From positions 124,001 to 188,000 of the forward strand of contig JAEYMI010000048.1 in the NCBI GenBank assembly GCA_023461275.1: a DNA stretch of 64,000 nucleotides. Reading direction: 5' to 3'. The notes under the pieces were generated by a model. The model was not told the origin of the DNA. It worked only from the letters and a program-made list of their open reading frames with translations, and searched no databases. This DNA comes from Actinomycetes bacterium. GTDB taxonomy: Bacteria > Actinomycetota > Actinomycetes > Mycobacteriales > Mycobacteriaceae. Positions within the stretch are counted from its first letter, which is position 1. Each line of letters opens with the position of its first letter. The position numbers were made by a program, and so were the translations under genes. Below, one piece after another: positions 50,778 through 59,404 of the stretch.

Positions 50778-51323
50778 TCAGACGTTCTCGGCCGGCTGCT
50801 CGTAGGTCCCGACGAGACGCGCCCGGCCGATGGCGTGCGAGAACAGGTTGAAGCCGAGGTAGGCCGGAGTCGCGTTGTCGGGGAGCTCCAACGACTCCAC
50901 ATCGACGGCGTGCACCACCACGAAGTACCGGTGAGGTCCGTGGCCGGGCGGCGGCGCGGCGCCCACGTACCGCTTGAGCGACGCGTCGTTGGCGAGGGTC
51001 ACCGCCCCGTCGGGCAGTCCGCTGCCGGTCTCATCGCCGGCACCCTCGGCAAGGGAGGTGACCGAGACGGGGATGTCGGCGACCGCCCAATGCCAGAAGC
51101 CGGCCGCGGTCGGTGCGTCCGGATCATAGACGGTGACCGCGAAACTCTTGGTGTCCGAAGGGAATCCCGACCAGCTGAGCTGTGGTGAGGCGTCGTCGCC
51201 GCCGGCTCCCATGAGTCCGCTGACCTGAGGGTTGGCCAGGGGTGCGCCGTCGGTGATGCTGTCCGACGTCAGGGAGAAGCCGGGCAGGTCGGGCAACGGT
51301 TCATACGGGTCGAACGTCGACAT
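50778..51323 (-). CDS. YbhB/YbcL-type Raf kinase inhibitor-like protein (Rv2140c-like)
   Basis: A 181-residue phosphatidylethanolamine-binding-protein fold. The family motifs DDASPQLSWSGFPSDTKSFAVTVYDPDAPT and FWHWAVADIP, then PPPGHGPHRYFVVVHAVD are all present, with the anion pocket His and Asp residues. ATG 51323 has AAAGGTG 5-8 nt upstream; the in-frame start eight codons earlier has none. It is convergent with pyrD. In M. tuberculosis Rv2140c binds phospholipid or serine-protease-like inhibitors in vitro; the cellular role is not settled. Confidence 0.9.
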   Translation of the reverse strand: MSTFDPYEPLPDLPGFSLTSDSITDGAPLANPQVSGLMGAGGDDASPQLSWSGFPSDTKSFAVTVYDPDAPTAAGFWHWAVADIPVSVTSLAEGAGDETGSGLPDGAVTLANDASLKRYVGAAPPPGHGPHRYFVVVHAVDVESLELPDNATPAYLGFNLFSHAIGRARLVGTYEQPAENV

Positions 51324-51401
51324 CGAGTCACCTTTCTCGTCGGGCACCGGCCCTGGCGGTCACCGGCCGATGATGCTCTGAGCCCCACTATGCCATCGGC
51401 G

Positions 51402-52736
51402 TCAGCTGTGCAGCAGGAAGTGCTCGAGAACCTCGGTTCCGAACGTCAGCGCGTCGACCGGAACCCGCTCGTCGACACCGTGGAACAGGGCGGCGAAGTC
51501 GAGCTCGGGTGGCAGCCGCAGCGGTGCGAACCCGAAGCACCGGATGCCCAGCTTGGCGAACGCCTTGGCATCGGTGCCGCCGGAGAGCATGTACGGCACC
51601 GTTTTTCCGTCCGGGTCGTGCGCCAGGATGGCGTCGTTCATGGCGTCTACCAGCGCGCCGTCGAAGGTTGTTTCATAGGGATCGAGGCGGCTGATCCATT
51701 CGCGGCGTACGTCGGGTCCGATCAGTTCGTCGATCTCGGCCTCGAAGGCGGCCTGCCGGCCGGGCAGCACACGGCAGTCGATCACGGCTTCGGCCTTCTG
51801 CGGGATGACGTTGGCTTTGTAACCGGCCTTGAGCATCGTGGGATTGGCCGTGTCGCGCAGCGTGGCGCCGATGATGCGGGCCAGGTTTCCGAGCTTGAAG
51901 AGCGCGGTCTCCAGGTCGGGGGTGTCCGGCGAGAAGTCCAGGCCGGTCTCCGCCGACACCGCCGCCAGGAATTCCGACACCGATTCGGTCATCACCAAGG
52001 GAAACGTGTGGGCACCGATGCGCGCCACGGCCGATGCCACCGCGGTGACCGCGTTGTCCGAGTGCAGGAACGAGCCGTGTCCGGCGGTTGCCTCGGCGGT
52101 GAGCTTCATCCAGGCGATGCCCTTTTCGGCGGTCTCCACCAGGTAGAGCCGACGCTGTGTGCCGTCCGGGCGGTCCACGGTCAATGAGAAGCCGCCGACC
52201 TCCCCGACCGCCTCGGTGATGCCCTCGAACAGGTCGGGCCGGTTCTCCACCAGCCAGTGCGAACCCCACTTCCCGCCGGCCTCCTCGTCGGCGAGGAAGG
52301 CGAACACGATGTCGCGGGGCGGTACGGTGCCGTCGCGCTGGAACTGCCGGGCCAGCGCGATCGCCATTCCGACCATGTCTTTCATGTCGATGGCGCCGCG
52401 ACCCCAGATGTAGCCGTCGCTGACCGTGCCGGAGAACGGGTGCACACTCCAGTCGGCGGGCTCGGCAGGAACCACGTCGAGGTGGGTGTGCAGCAAAAGG
52501 GCGCCCCGATCGCTGTTCTCCTCGCCGGCGAGGCGGGCGAAGACGTTGCCACGGCCTGGCTGCCCGGATTCGACGTAGATGGTGGTATAGCCCACTTCTT
52601 CGAGCTGCTCGGCAACCCATTTGGCGCACTCGGCTTCACCCGCAGTGGTCTCGAGTTCGCCGGTGTTCGAGGTGTCGAACCTGATCAACCGACTGACGAT
52701 GTCGACCACCTCGTCGACTGCGCGCACAGAAGTCAC
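51402..52736 (-). CDS. M20-family zinc peptidase/dipeptidase (Rv2141c-like)
   Basis: A 444-residue metallopeptidase from GTG 52736, which has AGGAG 7 nt upstream; an ATG at 52772 would add 12 residues without that signal. Zinc ligands appear in LLLHTHLDVVPAEPADW (His, with the Asp in DVVPAE), WGRGAIDMKDMVGMA (bridging Asp), AFLADEEAGGKWGSHWL (catalytic Glu pair) and the C-terminal CFGFAPLRL-to-HGVDERV stretch (His). The dimerisation domain covers about 190-330. Although sometimes named dapE2, the sequence fits a general dipeptidase or acetyl-amino-acid deacylase equally. Confidence 0.88.
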   Translation of the reverse strand: MTSVRAVDEVVDIVSRLIRFDTSNTGELETTAGEAECAKWVAEQLEEVGYTTIYVESGQPGRGNVFARLAGEENSDRGALLLHTHLDVVPAEPADWSVHPFSGTVSDGYIWGRGAIDMKDMVGMAIALARQFQRDGTVPPRDIVFAFLADEEAGGKWGSHWLVENRPDLFEGITEAVGEVGGFSLTVDRPDGTQRRLYLVETAEKGIAWMKLTAEATAGHGSFLHSDNAVTAVASAVARIGAHTFPLVMTESVSEFLAAVSAETGLDFSPDTPDLETALFKLGNLARIIGATLRDTANPTMLKAGYKANVIPQKAEAVIDCRVLPGRQAAFEAEIDELIGPDVRREWISRLDPYETTFDGALVDAMNDAILAHDPDGKTVPYMLSGGTDAKAFAKLGIRCFGFAPLRLPPELDFAALFHGVDERVPVDALTFGTEVLEHFLLHS

Positions 52737-52755
52737 GTCCACACTCCTACGGGAT

Positions 52756-52785
52756 TTGGGATACGACGGCAACCTCGGTTACGGT
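52756..52785 (+). promoter_or_regulatory. Candidate promoter of tRNA-Leu
   Basis: TTGGGA (52756-52761) and TACGGT (52780-52785) with an 18-nt spacer, about 40 bp before the tRNA start. It lies just upstream of the divergent M20 peptidase start. Confidence 0.35.
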
Positions 52786-52824
52786 AGTCCGGCTGGTGTG
52801 AGAGTTGCGCGCCGGCACACTCGA

Positions 52825-52910
52825 GTCCGGGTGGCGGAATGGCAGACGCGCTAGCTTGAGGTGCTAGTGCCCTATTAACGGGCGTGGGGGTTCAAGTCCC
52901 CCTCCGGACA
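52825..52910 (+). tRNA. tRNA-Leu (anticodon GAG)
   Basis: An 86-nt class II tRNA. Acceptor GTCCGGG pairs with TCCGGAC (52903-52909), discriminator A at 52910. The anticodon stem-loop is CTAGC-TTGAGGT-GCTAG, giving anticodon GAG for CUC/CUU. A long variable arm (GCCC...GGGC) follows, as expected for leucine, and the T arm is GGGGG-TTCAAGT-CCCCC. CCA is not encoded. Confidence 0.95.
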
Positions 52911-52923
52911 CAACATCGCAGAA

Positions 52924-52947
52924 GGACCCCGCTCATTGGCGGGGTCC
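52924..52947 (+). terminator. Terminator after tRNA-Leu
   Basis: GGACCCCGC (52924-52932) and GCGGGGTCC (52939-52947) form a nine-pair GC-rich hairpin with loop TCATTG, 13 bp after the tRNA end. No T-run follows. Confidence 0.65.
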
Positions 52948-52956
52948 CTGTCGTTG

Positions 52957-52992
52957 GCGGGTCTACCGGTCGTTTGCGGGTCTACCGGTCGT
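52957..52992. repeat. Direct repeat between tRNA-Leu and the MscS-type gene
   Basis: GCGGGTCTACCGGTCGT occurs twice with a 19-bp period (52957-52973 and 52976-52992). No integrase or other mobile-element gene is next to it. Confidence 0.75.
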
Positions 52993-53851
52993 CAGATCGG
53001 GTCATCGACCGCCACCGACGGCATGCTGTGCCGGTACGGCAATGCGATCTCCTCGCGTTCGTATGCCTGCAGACTCGCTCGCCTCCTCCGACGCTGAAGC
53101 GACCACTGCGCGTTGGGTTTGGCCTTCAGGGTCATCCGGAGCAACACCCGGTCGGCACCGACCTCCTGCACCCCGAGCATCTCCGGGCGTCCCATCACGT
53201 CGTCGGCCACCGCGGCGTCGGCGACGGTCTCTTCGGCGGCGGCGAGTGCCACGCGCTCGGCGGCATCGATATCGACCGACAGCGCCACCGGCACCTCGAC
53301 TCTGGCCACGGCGTAGTCCTGGCTCATGGTGCCCACCCGCACGATCTCGCCATTGCGCACGTACCAGAGGGTTCCGTCGACGTCGCGCACCGTGGTGATC
53401 CGCAGACCCACACTCTCGATCTCGCCGACCGCCTCCCCCAGATCGACGATGTCCCCGACGCCGTATTGGTCCTCGAGAAGCATGAAGACCCCGGAAACGA
53501 AGTCGCGCACCAGATTCTGCGCGCCGAAACCGATCGCCAGGCCTGCGATGCCGGCCGATGCGATGAACGGTGCGATGTTCACCCCGAGCACGCTCAGCAC
53601 GGACAGGACGACCCAGACGAGCAGAACAACCGAGACACACGACTTGAGAACCGATCCGATTGTCTGGGTGCGTTGTGCGCGTCGGGCCCGTGCGGCGGTG
53701 TCGCCACCGCCCGGATCGGCCGACGGGTCGCCCGGTCGATCACACGATGCGCCACCGCACGCACCAGCAACGCCACCACGAGGTAGGTCACGATGCGGAT
53801 CGGTGTCTCGATCAACCACGTCCGGCTCGTGTCAGGCGAAGAAGTCCCCAT
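52992..53851 (-). pseudogene. Small mechanosensitive channel (MscS family), frameshifted
   Basis: The N-terminal part (from ATG 53851) reads RTWLIETPIRIVTYLVVALLVRAVAHRVIDRATRRPIRA, the usual first membrane helix of small actinobacterial MscS proteins. The rest lies in another frame: RARRAQRTQTIGSVLKS, two helices, then the pore-lining FIASAGIAGLAIGFGAQNLVRDFVSG and the beta domain VFMLLEDQYGVGDIVDLGE. The two frames meet near 53705-53735; the downstream frame is offset as if one base were missing. The downstream frame alone, from about 53819, would begin with a non-hydrophobic stretch atypical of the family. It could be a true pseudogene or a sequencing error; recoding is unlikely, as no slippery heptamer is visible. 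Confidence 0.8.
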
Positions 53852-53920
53852 GCATGCCTCTCGACGGTACGGATGACAGCCGATGTGTCCAGCCGCGCAG
53901 TTCACCGGTTAGATGGCGGC

Positions 53921-54967
53921 ATGACGATGCGTCGACTCTTCTTCGACTGCGACACCGGAATCGACGATTCCCTCGCCCTGCTCTACCTGCTCTCCCGAAC
54001 CGATGTGGAACTGCTCGGTGTGGCCAGCACGGCAGGCAATGTTCCCGTCGACGTGGTCACCGCCAACAATCTGGCGTGGTTGCAGCTGTGCGGGCGAGAC
54101 GACATCGGGGTTTTCGAGGGTTCGCCGGTGCCGCTGGTCGCCGACCTGATGACCACCGAGGACACCCACGGCCCACTCGGCGTCGGCTATGCCGAGCTCC
54201 CGTCGGCGATCACCACCGCCCGCCACATCGATGCCGCCGACGCCTGGATCGAGGTGAGCACCGTGTACCCCGGTGAGGTGATCGGATTGGTCACCGGTCC
54301 GCTGACGTCGCTGGCCACCGCGATCCGACGAGATCGCGGCCTGCCGGGCCGGCTGCGTCGTCTGGTGATCATGGGTGGTGCGTTCCATGTGCACGGCAAC
54401 ACCACTCCGACCGCGGAGTGGAATGTGGCGGTCGACCCCGAGGCCGCCGCCGAGGTGTTCGCGGCGTTCGGCCGCGACGACGCACCCGAACCGATCGTGT
54501 GTTCACTCGACCTCACCGAGCAGGTGGCCATGACGCCGGATCACCTGGTTCGGCTGGCCGCAGCGGCGGGCAGCGAACCGGTCGAAATCGCCGATCCCGC
54601 AGACGAAACGGGCCTCCGCTCGGTCGCCGACAATGAGATCATCCGCCACCTGACCGACGCCTTGCGGTTCTATTTCGAGTTCCACCATGCCCACGATGAG
54701 GGCTACATTGCGCACCTGCACGACCCGTTTGCCGCGATGGTCGCCGTCGATCCGACCATCGTCTCCACCAGACCGGCCCGAATCGACGTCGAACTCGCCG
54801 GCACGCTCACCCGCGGCACCACGGTCGCCGACGAGCGGCGCATGTGGGGTGAACCGAACGCGCTCATCGCGACCGGTACCGACATCGACGCGGTGTTCGA
54901 CGAGCTGATCAGCGCGATCGCCGACCTCGCGCGGCGTTGCGGTGGTGTATCTCCCGGCCACGCGTAG
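53921..54967 (+). CDS. Nucleoside hydrolase (IunH/ribonucleoside hydrolase family)
   Basis: Cleaves the N-glycosidic bond of nucleosides for salvage. The 348-residue protein starts MTMRRLFFDCDTGIDDSLALLYLL, the DxDxGxDD calcium-binding signature, and has GLVTGPLTSLATAI, RLVIMGGAFHVHGNTTPTAEWNVAVDPEAAAEVF and HLHDPFAAMVAVDP with the final Ca-binding Asp. The substrate base preference cannot be told. The next gene starts 11 bp downstream. Confidence 0.9.
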   Translation: MTMRRLFFDCDTGIDDSLALLYLLSRTDVELLGVASTAGNVPVDVVTANNLAWLQLCGRDDIGVFEGSPVPLVADLMTTEDTHGPLGVGYAELPSAITTARHIDAADAWIEVSTVYPGEVIGLVTGPLTSLATAIRRDRGLPGRLRRLVIMGGAFHVHGNTTPTAEWNVAVDPEAAAEVFAAFGRDDAPEPIVCSLDLTEQVAMTPDHLVRLAAAAGSEPVEIADPADETGLRSVADNEIIRHLTDALRFYFEFHHAHDEGYIAHLHDPFAAMVAVDPTIVSTRPARIDVELAGTLTRGTTVADERRMWGEPNALIATGTDIDAVFDELISAIADLARRCGGVSPGHA

Positions 54968-54977
54968 GTTGGTGCAG

Positions 54978-55928
54978 GTGACGAAACTCGGTTATCAGAT
55001 ACCCAACTTCACCTATCCCGGCGTGGCGCCGGAGGACCTCTTCGGCACCATCACCCGTCAGGCCGTGGATGCGGAGAGTTCCGGCTTCGACACCGTGCTG
55101 GTGATGGATCACTTCTACCAACTACCGATCCTCGGCGAGCCGGCAGAGCCGATGATCGAGTGCTACACCCTGTTGTCCGCACTGGCCCAGCACACGTCGC
55201 GAGTCCGGTTGTCGGCGTTGGTCACCGGGAACACCTACCGCAATCCCACGCTGCTCGCCAAGACGGTCACCGCCTTGGATGTGGTATCCGGCGGCCGTGC
55301 CCAGTTGGGCATCGGCGCCGGGTGGTTCGAACTCGAACATGACGCCCTGGGTTACGAATTCGGCACGTTCACCGACCGCTTCGAAAAGCTCGAGGAGGCG
55401 CTGCAGATCATCCTCCCGATGCTGCGTGGCGAGCGGCCCTCCCTGGACGGCTCCTGGTATCAGGTCCGTGAGGCGATCAATTCGCCTGCGCCGCTGGGTC
55501 CGATCCCGGTGATGATCGGCGGCGGTGGCGAACGCAAGACGCTTCGCATGGTGGCCCAGTATGCCGACGAATCCAACCTGATCTGCGCCCCCGACGAGAT
55601 CGGGCGCAAGCTCGACGCGCTTGCCGAGCACTGTGATCGCCTGGGCCGCAATCGTTCCGAGATAGTCGTGTCGTTGCAGGCCTCGGCGTGCATCGCGCCG
55701 ACCCACGAGGAGGCGGTCGCGGAGTTCGAGGCCTACCTTGAGCGCAATCCCGCCGCGGAGGTGCGTCGGGCATCCACCGTCGTCGGTGACCCCGACGAGG
55801 TCGCCGAGGTGTTCGCCGCACGTCTGGCCACCGGGATCGACGGCTTCACCGTCAATGCCCCGGCGAACGGGCATGTGCCCGAACGGGTCTCATTGCTCGG
55901 TGAGACGTTGGCCGCACTGCTGAAGTGA
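54978..55928 (+). CDS. LLM-class F420-dependent oxidoreductase
   Basis: A 316-residue luciferase-like monooxygenase-fold protein from GTG 54978. Segments DTVLVMDHFYQLP, LSALVTGNTYRNPTLLAKTVTALDVVSGGRAQLGIGAGWFELEH and PIPVMIGGGGERKTLRMVAQYADESNL are typical of the TIGR03560-like F420-dependent group. An in-frame ATG at 54942 would overlap the nucleoside hydrolase gene. The F420 cofactor is inferred from the group; the substrate is unknown. It is convergent with the siderophore-interacting protein gene with only 1 bp between. Confidence 0.87.
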   Translation: MTKLGYQIPNFTYPGVAPEDLFGTITRQAVDAESSGFDTVLVMDHFYQLPILGEPAEPMIECYTLLSALAQHTSRVRLSALVTGNTYRNPTLLAKTVTALDVVSGGRAQLGIGAGWFELEHDALGYEFGTFTDRFEKLEEALQIILPMLRGERPSLDGSWYQVREAINSPAPLGPIPVMIGGGGERKTLRMVAQYADESNLICAPDEIGRKLDALAEHCDRLGRNRSEIVVSLQASACIAPTHEEAVAEFEAYLERNPAAEVRRASTVVGDPDEVAEVFAARLATGIDGFTVNAPANGHVPERVSLLGETLAALLK

Positions 55929-55929
55929 A

Positions 55930-56772
55930 TCAGTCCTCGTTCTCGGCGGCGTGATGGTCGAGGTTGACGGTGCCCCTGCGCCAGTAGCCGTCGACCTTGA
56001 CCCGCGCCTTGGGCAGCCCGAGTTCGCGGCGCAGGTAGTGGCGGATCGACTTGAGGGTGCCTGCCTCGCCGGCCGCCCAGGCGTAGAACTCTCCGTCGGG
56101 TAGATCGAGTTCGCGGATGGCATCGCCGAGGGCCGTACTGTTGCCGCCCTCGGCGGGCCGATGCACGAACCGCACCTGCGCACCGTCGCGCTGCGGAAGG
56201 TCGATCTCGCCCGCGGGCCCGGACACCTCGGCCACGGCGATCACCGGTTTGTCGGCGGGCAGTTCCTCGATCCACCGCGCCAGCGCCGGCAATGCCGTCT
56301 CGTCGGCGGCGAGCAGATACCAGTCGTAGCCGGTCGGATAGATCTGCGAGCCGCGCGGTCCGAGCATGCCCAGCTGATCACCGGGCTGTGCGCGCGACGC
56401 CCACGCACCTGCGACACCGTGGGTGTGCAGTACGAATTCCAGATCGAGGCGGGCCGCGGCGCGATCGAAGGCACGCACGGTGTAGTCGCGATAGATCGGG
56501 AATCGGCCTTCAGTCGGTAGCCGCATCCCATCGGGACCCGTTGCGGGCATGAGGATCTCACCGGTCTCGGGATCCGGGAAGAACAGCTTGACGTGATCGT
56601 CGGGAGCCATCGGGACGATCTGGAACTCCGCCGGCGAGGTGATCCGGAAACCGATCCGACGCAGCTGGGCGCTCAGGTCGGTGATGTCGACCACCTCGAT
56701 GGTGCGGGGAATCAGGTCGTACATGACGACCCTGACCTCATCGGTGGCCGGCTTGAGATCGGGCGCGCTCAT
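55930..56772 (-). CDS. Siderophore-interacting protein (ferric-siderophore reductase)
   Basis: A 280-residue flavoreductase of the ViuB/SIP family that releases iron from an imported ferric siderophore by reduction. The FAD-binding part has FPIYRDYTVRAFDRAAARLDLEFVLH, with the RxYT motif, then HGVAGAWASRAQPGDQLGMLGPRG. The NAD(P)H part has DWYLLAADETALPALARWIEEL and a C-terminal FYAWAAGEAGTLKSIRHYLRREL, the SIP motif. The ATG overlaps the stop of the N-hydroxylase gene, so it is in the same iron-regulated operon. Confidence 0.93.
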   Translation of the reverse strand: MSAPDLKPATDEVRVVMYDLIPRTIEVVDITDLSAQLRRIGFRITSPAEFQIVPMAPDDHVKLFFPDPETGEILMPATGPDGMRLPTEGRFPIYRDYTVRAFDRAAARLDLEFVLHTHGVAGAWASRAQPGDQLGMLGPRGSQIYPTGYDWYLLAADETALPALARWIEELPADKPVIAVAEVSGPAGEIDLPQRDGAQVRFVHRPAEGGNSTALGDAIRELDLPDGEFYAWAAGEAGTLKSIRHYLRRELGLPKARVKVDGYWRRGTVNLDHHAAENED

Positions 56773-58079
56773 GCCGTCCTCGATGCGGCCGAGGCATGCG
56801 TCGCCGGCTCGACACTCGCGTTCGGTGAGCCCGCGCCGTCGAGAATGGCTCCGACGATCTCACCGGACCGTACCGCGACATTCGACAGCAGTGTCGCGGT
56901 CAGGCCATGACTGTGCTCGGTGTTGCCCTGCACGAAGATCTGGCCGGGCACGGACTCGTCGGTCTGTACCCGGTACAGGCGGTCCAGGACGGGCTGGCCG
57001 TGGTGGTCGGCACGGCAGCGCGCAGCGAGGTCGCCGAGCATGTCCGACATCGGCACCGGCTCGAACCCGGTGGCGAAAACCACTGCGTCGCAGACCAATC
57101 GGTCACGCTCTCCGGTCATCCGCTGGACCACGTCGATGACGACCTCGTCGTCGGTGGCCGCGATGTCGGTGATCTCGGTGCTGCCGTGAACAAAGAACCG
57201 ACGCTCTCCGGTGACCCGCTCGGTGTACTCGCGGTTGTACAGATCGTGGATGAGCACCGGATCGACGGCCGAGTAGTTGGTGTAGCGGTGATAGTGCATC
57301 AACCGCTCACGCCAGGCCGGTTCGGCGGCGAAGTATTCATCGACGGCGCTCGGATCGAAGATCCGGTTGGCGTACGGACTGTCGTCGGCCGGGGTGTAGC
57401 CGTACTTCGAATACACCGCATGCACTTCGGCGTCAGTCTTCTCGTGCAGGAATCCGGCCACCTCGGCAGCGCTCTGTCCGGCGCCGATCACCGCGAAACG
57501 GTTGTGACGCAACGCCGGTAGCTCGGCATAGTGATCGAGGACCTGATGATTGTGGAAGATCCTGGGTCCCGGGGTGATTCCGGCGGGCAACTTGGCGCGC
57601 ACGCCACCGCCCAGCACGATGTTGCGGGCGCGCACCTCGCCACCGGCATGAGAGACCACGAATGCGTCGTCGTCGGTGTCCACCGAGGTGACCTCGGTCC
57701 CGTAGTCGACAGCGACGTCCACCCGATCGGCGGCCCAGGCCAGGTAATCGTGGAACTCGATCCGCAGCGGGAAGAAGTCCTGCCGGTTGATGAAGTCGAC
57801 AAGGCGTCCGCGCTCGGCGAGATAGTTGATGAACGTGTATCCGCTTCGTGGGTTACGTTGCGTCGCCAGATCTTTGAGGAAGGCCACCTGCATCGTCGAA
57901 CCCGGCAGCAGCATGCCGCGGTGCCACCCGAAACGATCCTGCTTGTCGAAGAACCGAGCCGACAGGCGACGAGCCGGGTCTACCGTGAGGTTGTATTCCT
58001 CGATCGCGATGGCCAGGGCGAGATTCGACGGTCCGAACCCGATACCGACCAGGTCGACCGGTAGCGATTGGTCACTCAC
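56769..58079 (-). CDS. L-ornithine/L-lysine N-monooxygenase (siderophore hydroxamate)
   Basis: N-hydroxylates the side-chain amine of ornithine or lysine for a hydroxamate iron ligand. The 436 residues from GTG 58079 (AAGGAG 7 nt upstream) contain the FAD site GIGFGPSNLALAIAIEEY, the substrate-loop segment FLKDLATQRNPRSGYTFINYL, the NADPH site FAVIGAGQSAAEVAGFLHE, the NYSAVDPVLIHDLYN stretch and FATGFEPVPM. The motifs fit the SidA/PvdA/IucD family; ornithine or lysine cannot be decided. It is the first gene after an IdeR-like box (58183-58201) and is coupled to the reductase gene. Confidence 0.93.
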   Translation of the reverse strand: MSDQSLPVDLVGIGFGPSNLALAIAIEEYNLTVDPARRLSARFFDKQDRFGWHRGMLLPGSTMQVAFLKDLATQRNPRSGYTFINYLAERGRLVDFINRQDFFPLRIEFHDYLAWAADRVDVAVDYGTEVTSVDTDDDAFVVSHAGGEVRARNIVLGGGVRAKLPAGITPGPRIFHNHQVLDHYAELPALRHNRFAVIGAGQSAAEVAGFLHEKTDAEVHAVYSKYGYTPADDSPYANRIFDPSAVDEYFAAEPAWRERLMHYHRYTNYSAVDPVLIHDLYNREYTERVTGERRFFVHGSTEITDIAATDDEVVIDVVQRMTGERDRLVCDAVVFATGFEPVPMSDMLGDLAARCRADHHGQPVLDRLYRVQTDESVPGQIFVQGNTEHSHGLTATLLSNVAVRSGEIVGAILDGAGSPNASVEPATHASAASRTA

Positions 58080-58182
58080 GCGTGCACTCCTTCGCGTCAT
58101 TACGTTGGTGTCGTCCGGCACCCATCCGGGCAACTCTCGGTCATCAGCGCCAAACCGGGGGACGCCATCGAACGGCGAGACG

Positions 58183-58201
58183 CAAGGTAAGACTATCCTA
58201 A
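58183..58201. promoter_or_regulatory. IdeR/DmdR-type iron box
   Basis: CAAGGTAAGACTATCCTAA matches 14 of 19 positions of the iron-box consensus TTAGGTTAGGCTAACCTAA. It lies 104 bp before the N-hydroxylase start and 82 bp before the isochorismate synthase start, in the only gap between these divergent genes, so it can repress both when iron is plentiful. Confidence 0.75.
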
Positions 58202-58282
58202 GCCCGACGTCTCGAGGAAACCGCACCTCACCCACCCGTACAGTGGATGGGATCGCGCAAACAGGCAGGAGTGCCACACACG

Positions 58283-59404
58283 ATGGAATCGGCGGGAACA
58301 TTCCTTCTGTCCCGAAGTAACCGTCACGTCGTCGCCGAGGGGCGGATCGAGGAGTTCGCATCGACCGACGCGGCAGTCGACGCGCTGCGCTCCGGACGCC
58401 ACACGACGATCGTCGGCGCGTTGCCCTTCGACGTCCGGTCGTCGGCCGCACTGTTCACCCCCGCAACGTTCCGTCTGCATCCGACCGCGTGGCCCGCGGA
58501 GGCCGACGATGACCTTCCGGCAGCGACCATCGAAGCGGCTGAACCTGTTCCCGCAGAACATGTTCGGCGCGTGCAAAAGATGGTCGACATACTCACCGAT
58601 CCGGCCGGCGATGTGGACAAGGTGGTCTTGGCCCGACGGCTGCGGCTGCGGCTGGCCGGCGAGGTGTCACCGTGGCGATTGGCCGCCGCGCTCGGGCTCC
58701 GCGATCAGAATCATCACGCATTTCTCGCCGATCTGTCGGCGGCCGGCGGCCGATATGTGGGCAGACATCTCATCGGCGCCAGCCCTGAGCTGTTGATCCG
58801 CAAGGACGGCATGCGCGTGTCGTGTCATCCGTTGGCCGGTTCCGCGCCGCGAAGTGATGACCCGGCCGTGGACGCGCAACGCGGGCAAGCGCTCACCGCC
58901 TCGTCGAAAGACCGGTCCGAGCATCGCTACGTCATCGAGGCCCTGGCCGATGCCCTGGCCCCGCTGTGCACACAGCTCGACGTCCCGGGCGAACCGACAC
59001 TGGTGAGCACACCGCGAATGTGGCACCTGGGCACGCCGATTCACGGTGTTCTCGACGACACTTCGCTGACCGCACTCGACCTCGCGCTCGCAGTGCATCC
59101 CACCCCGGCGGTCTGCGGCGCACCGACTCTCGCGGCGCGTGACCACATCGTGGCGCTGGAGGGTGATCGAGGGTTCTATGCCGGCGCGGTCGGCTGGAGT
59201 CACCGCGAACCGGGCGCGGTCACCGACGACGGCGAGTGGCTGGTGTCGATCCGGTGCGCCGAACTCGCAGCCGACGGCCGTTCGGCCATCACCTGGGCCG
59301 GCGGTGGCATCGTCGAGGGATCCGATCCCGACGACGAATTGCGTGAGACATCGGCGAAGTTCCGTACCGTGCTCGACGCGTTCGGTATCACCGACGAGGG
59401 GTGA
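58283..59404 (+). CDS. Isochorismate synthase (EntC/DhbC family)
   Basis: Converts chorismate to isochorismate, precursor of 2,3-dihydroxybenzoate or salicylate in aryl-capped siderophores. The 373 residues from ATG 58283 carry the catalytic Lys113 in KVVLARRLRL, ASPELLIRKDGMRVSCHPLAGS, HPTPAVCGAPTLAARDHI, GDRGFYAGAVGW and the C-terminal AGGGIVEGSDPDDELRET with Mg-binding Glu residues. No isochorismatase, DHB dehydrogenase or aryl-AMP ligase gene is in the window. Its last 205 bp run antisense to the antiporter reading frame. Confidence 0.92.
   Translation: MESAGTFLLSRSNRHVVAEGRIEEFASTDAAVDALRSGRHTTIVGALPFDVRSSAALFTPATFRLHPTAWPAEADDDLPAATIEAAEPVPAEHVRRVQKMVDILTDPAGDVDKVVLARRLRLRLAGEVSPWRLAAALGLRDQNHHAFLADLSAAGGRYVGRHLIGASPELLIRKDGMRVSCHPLAGSAPRSDDPAVDAQRGQALTASSKDRSEHRYVIEALADALAPLCTQLDVPGEPTLVSTPRMWHLGTPIHGVLDDTSLTALDLALAVHPTPAVCGAPTLAARDHIVALEGDRGFYAGAVGWSHREPGAVTDDGEWLVSIRCAELAADGRSAITWAGGGIVEGSDPDDELRETSAKFRTVLDAFGITDEG

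Noticed and set aside
53690..53740. Programmed -1 frameshift in the MscS gene
   Set aside because: No X XXY YYZ slippery heptamer or downstream hairpin is evident, and small MscS genes are not known for recoding; mutation or sequence error is simpler.
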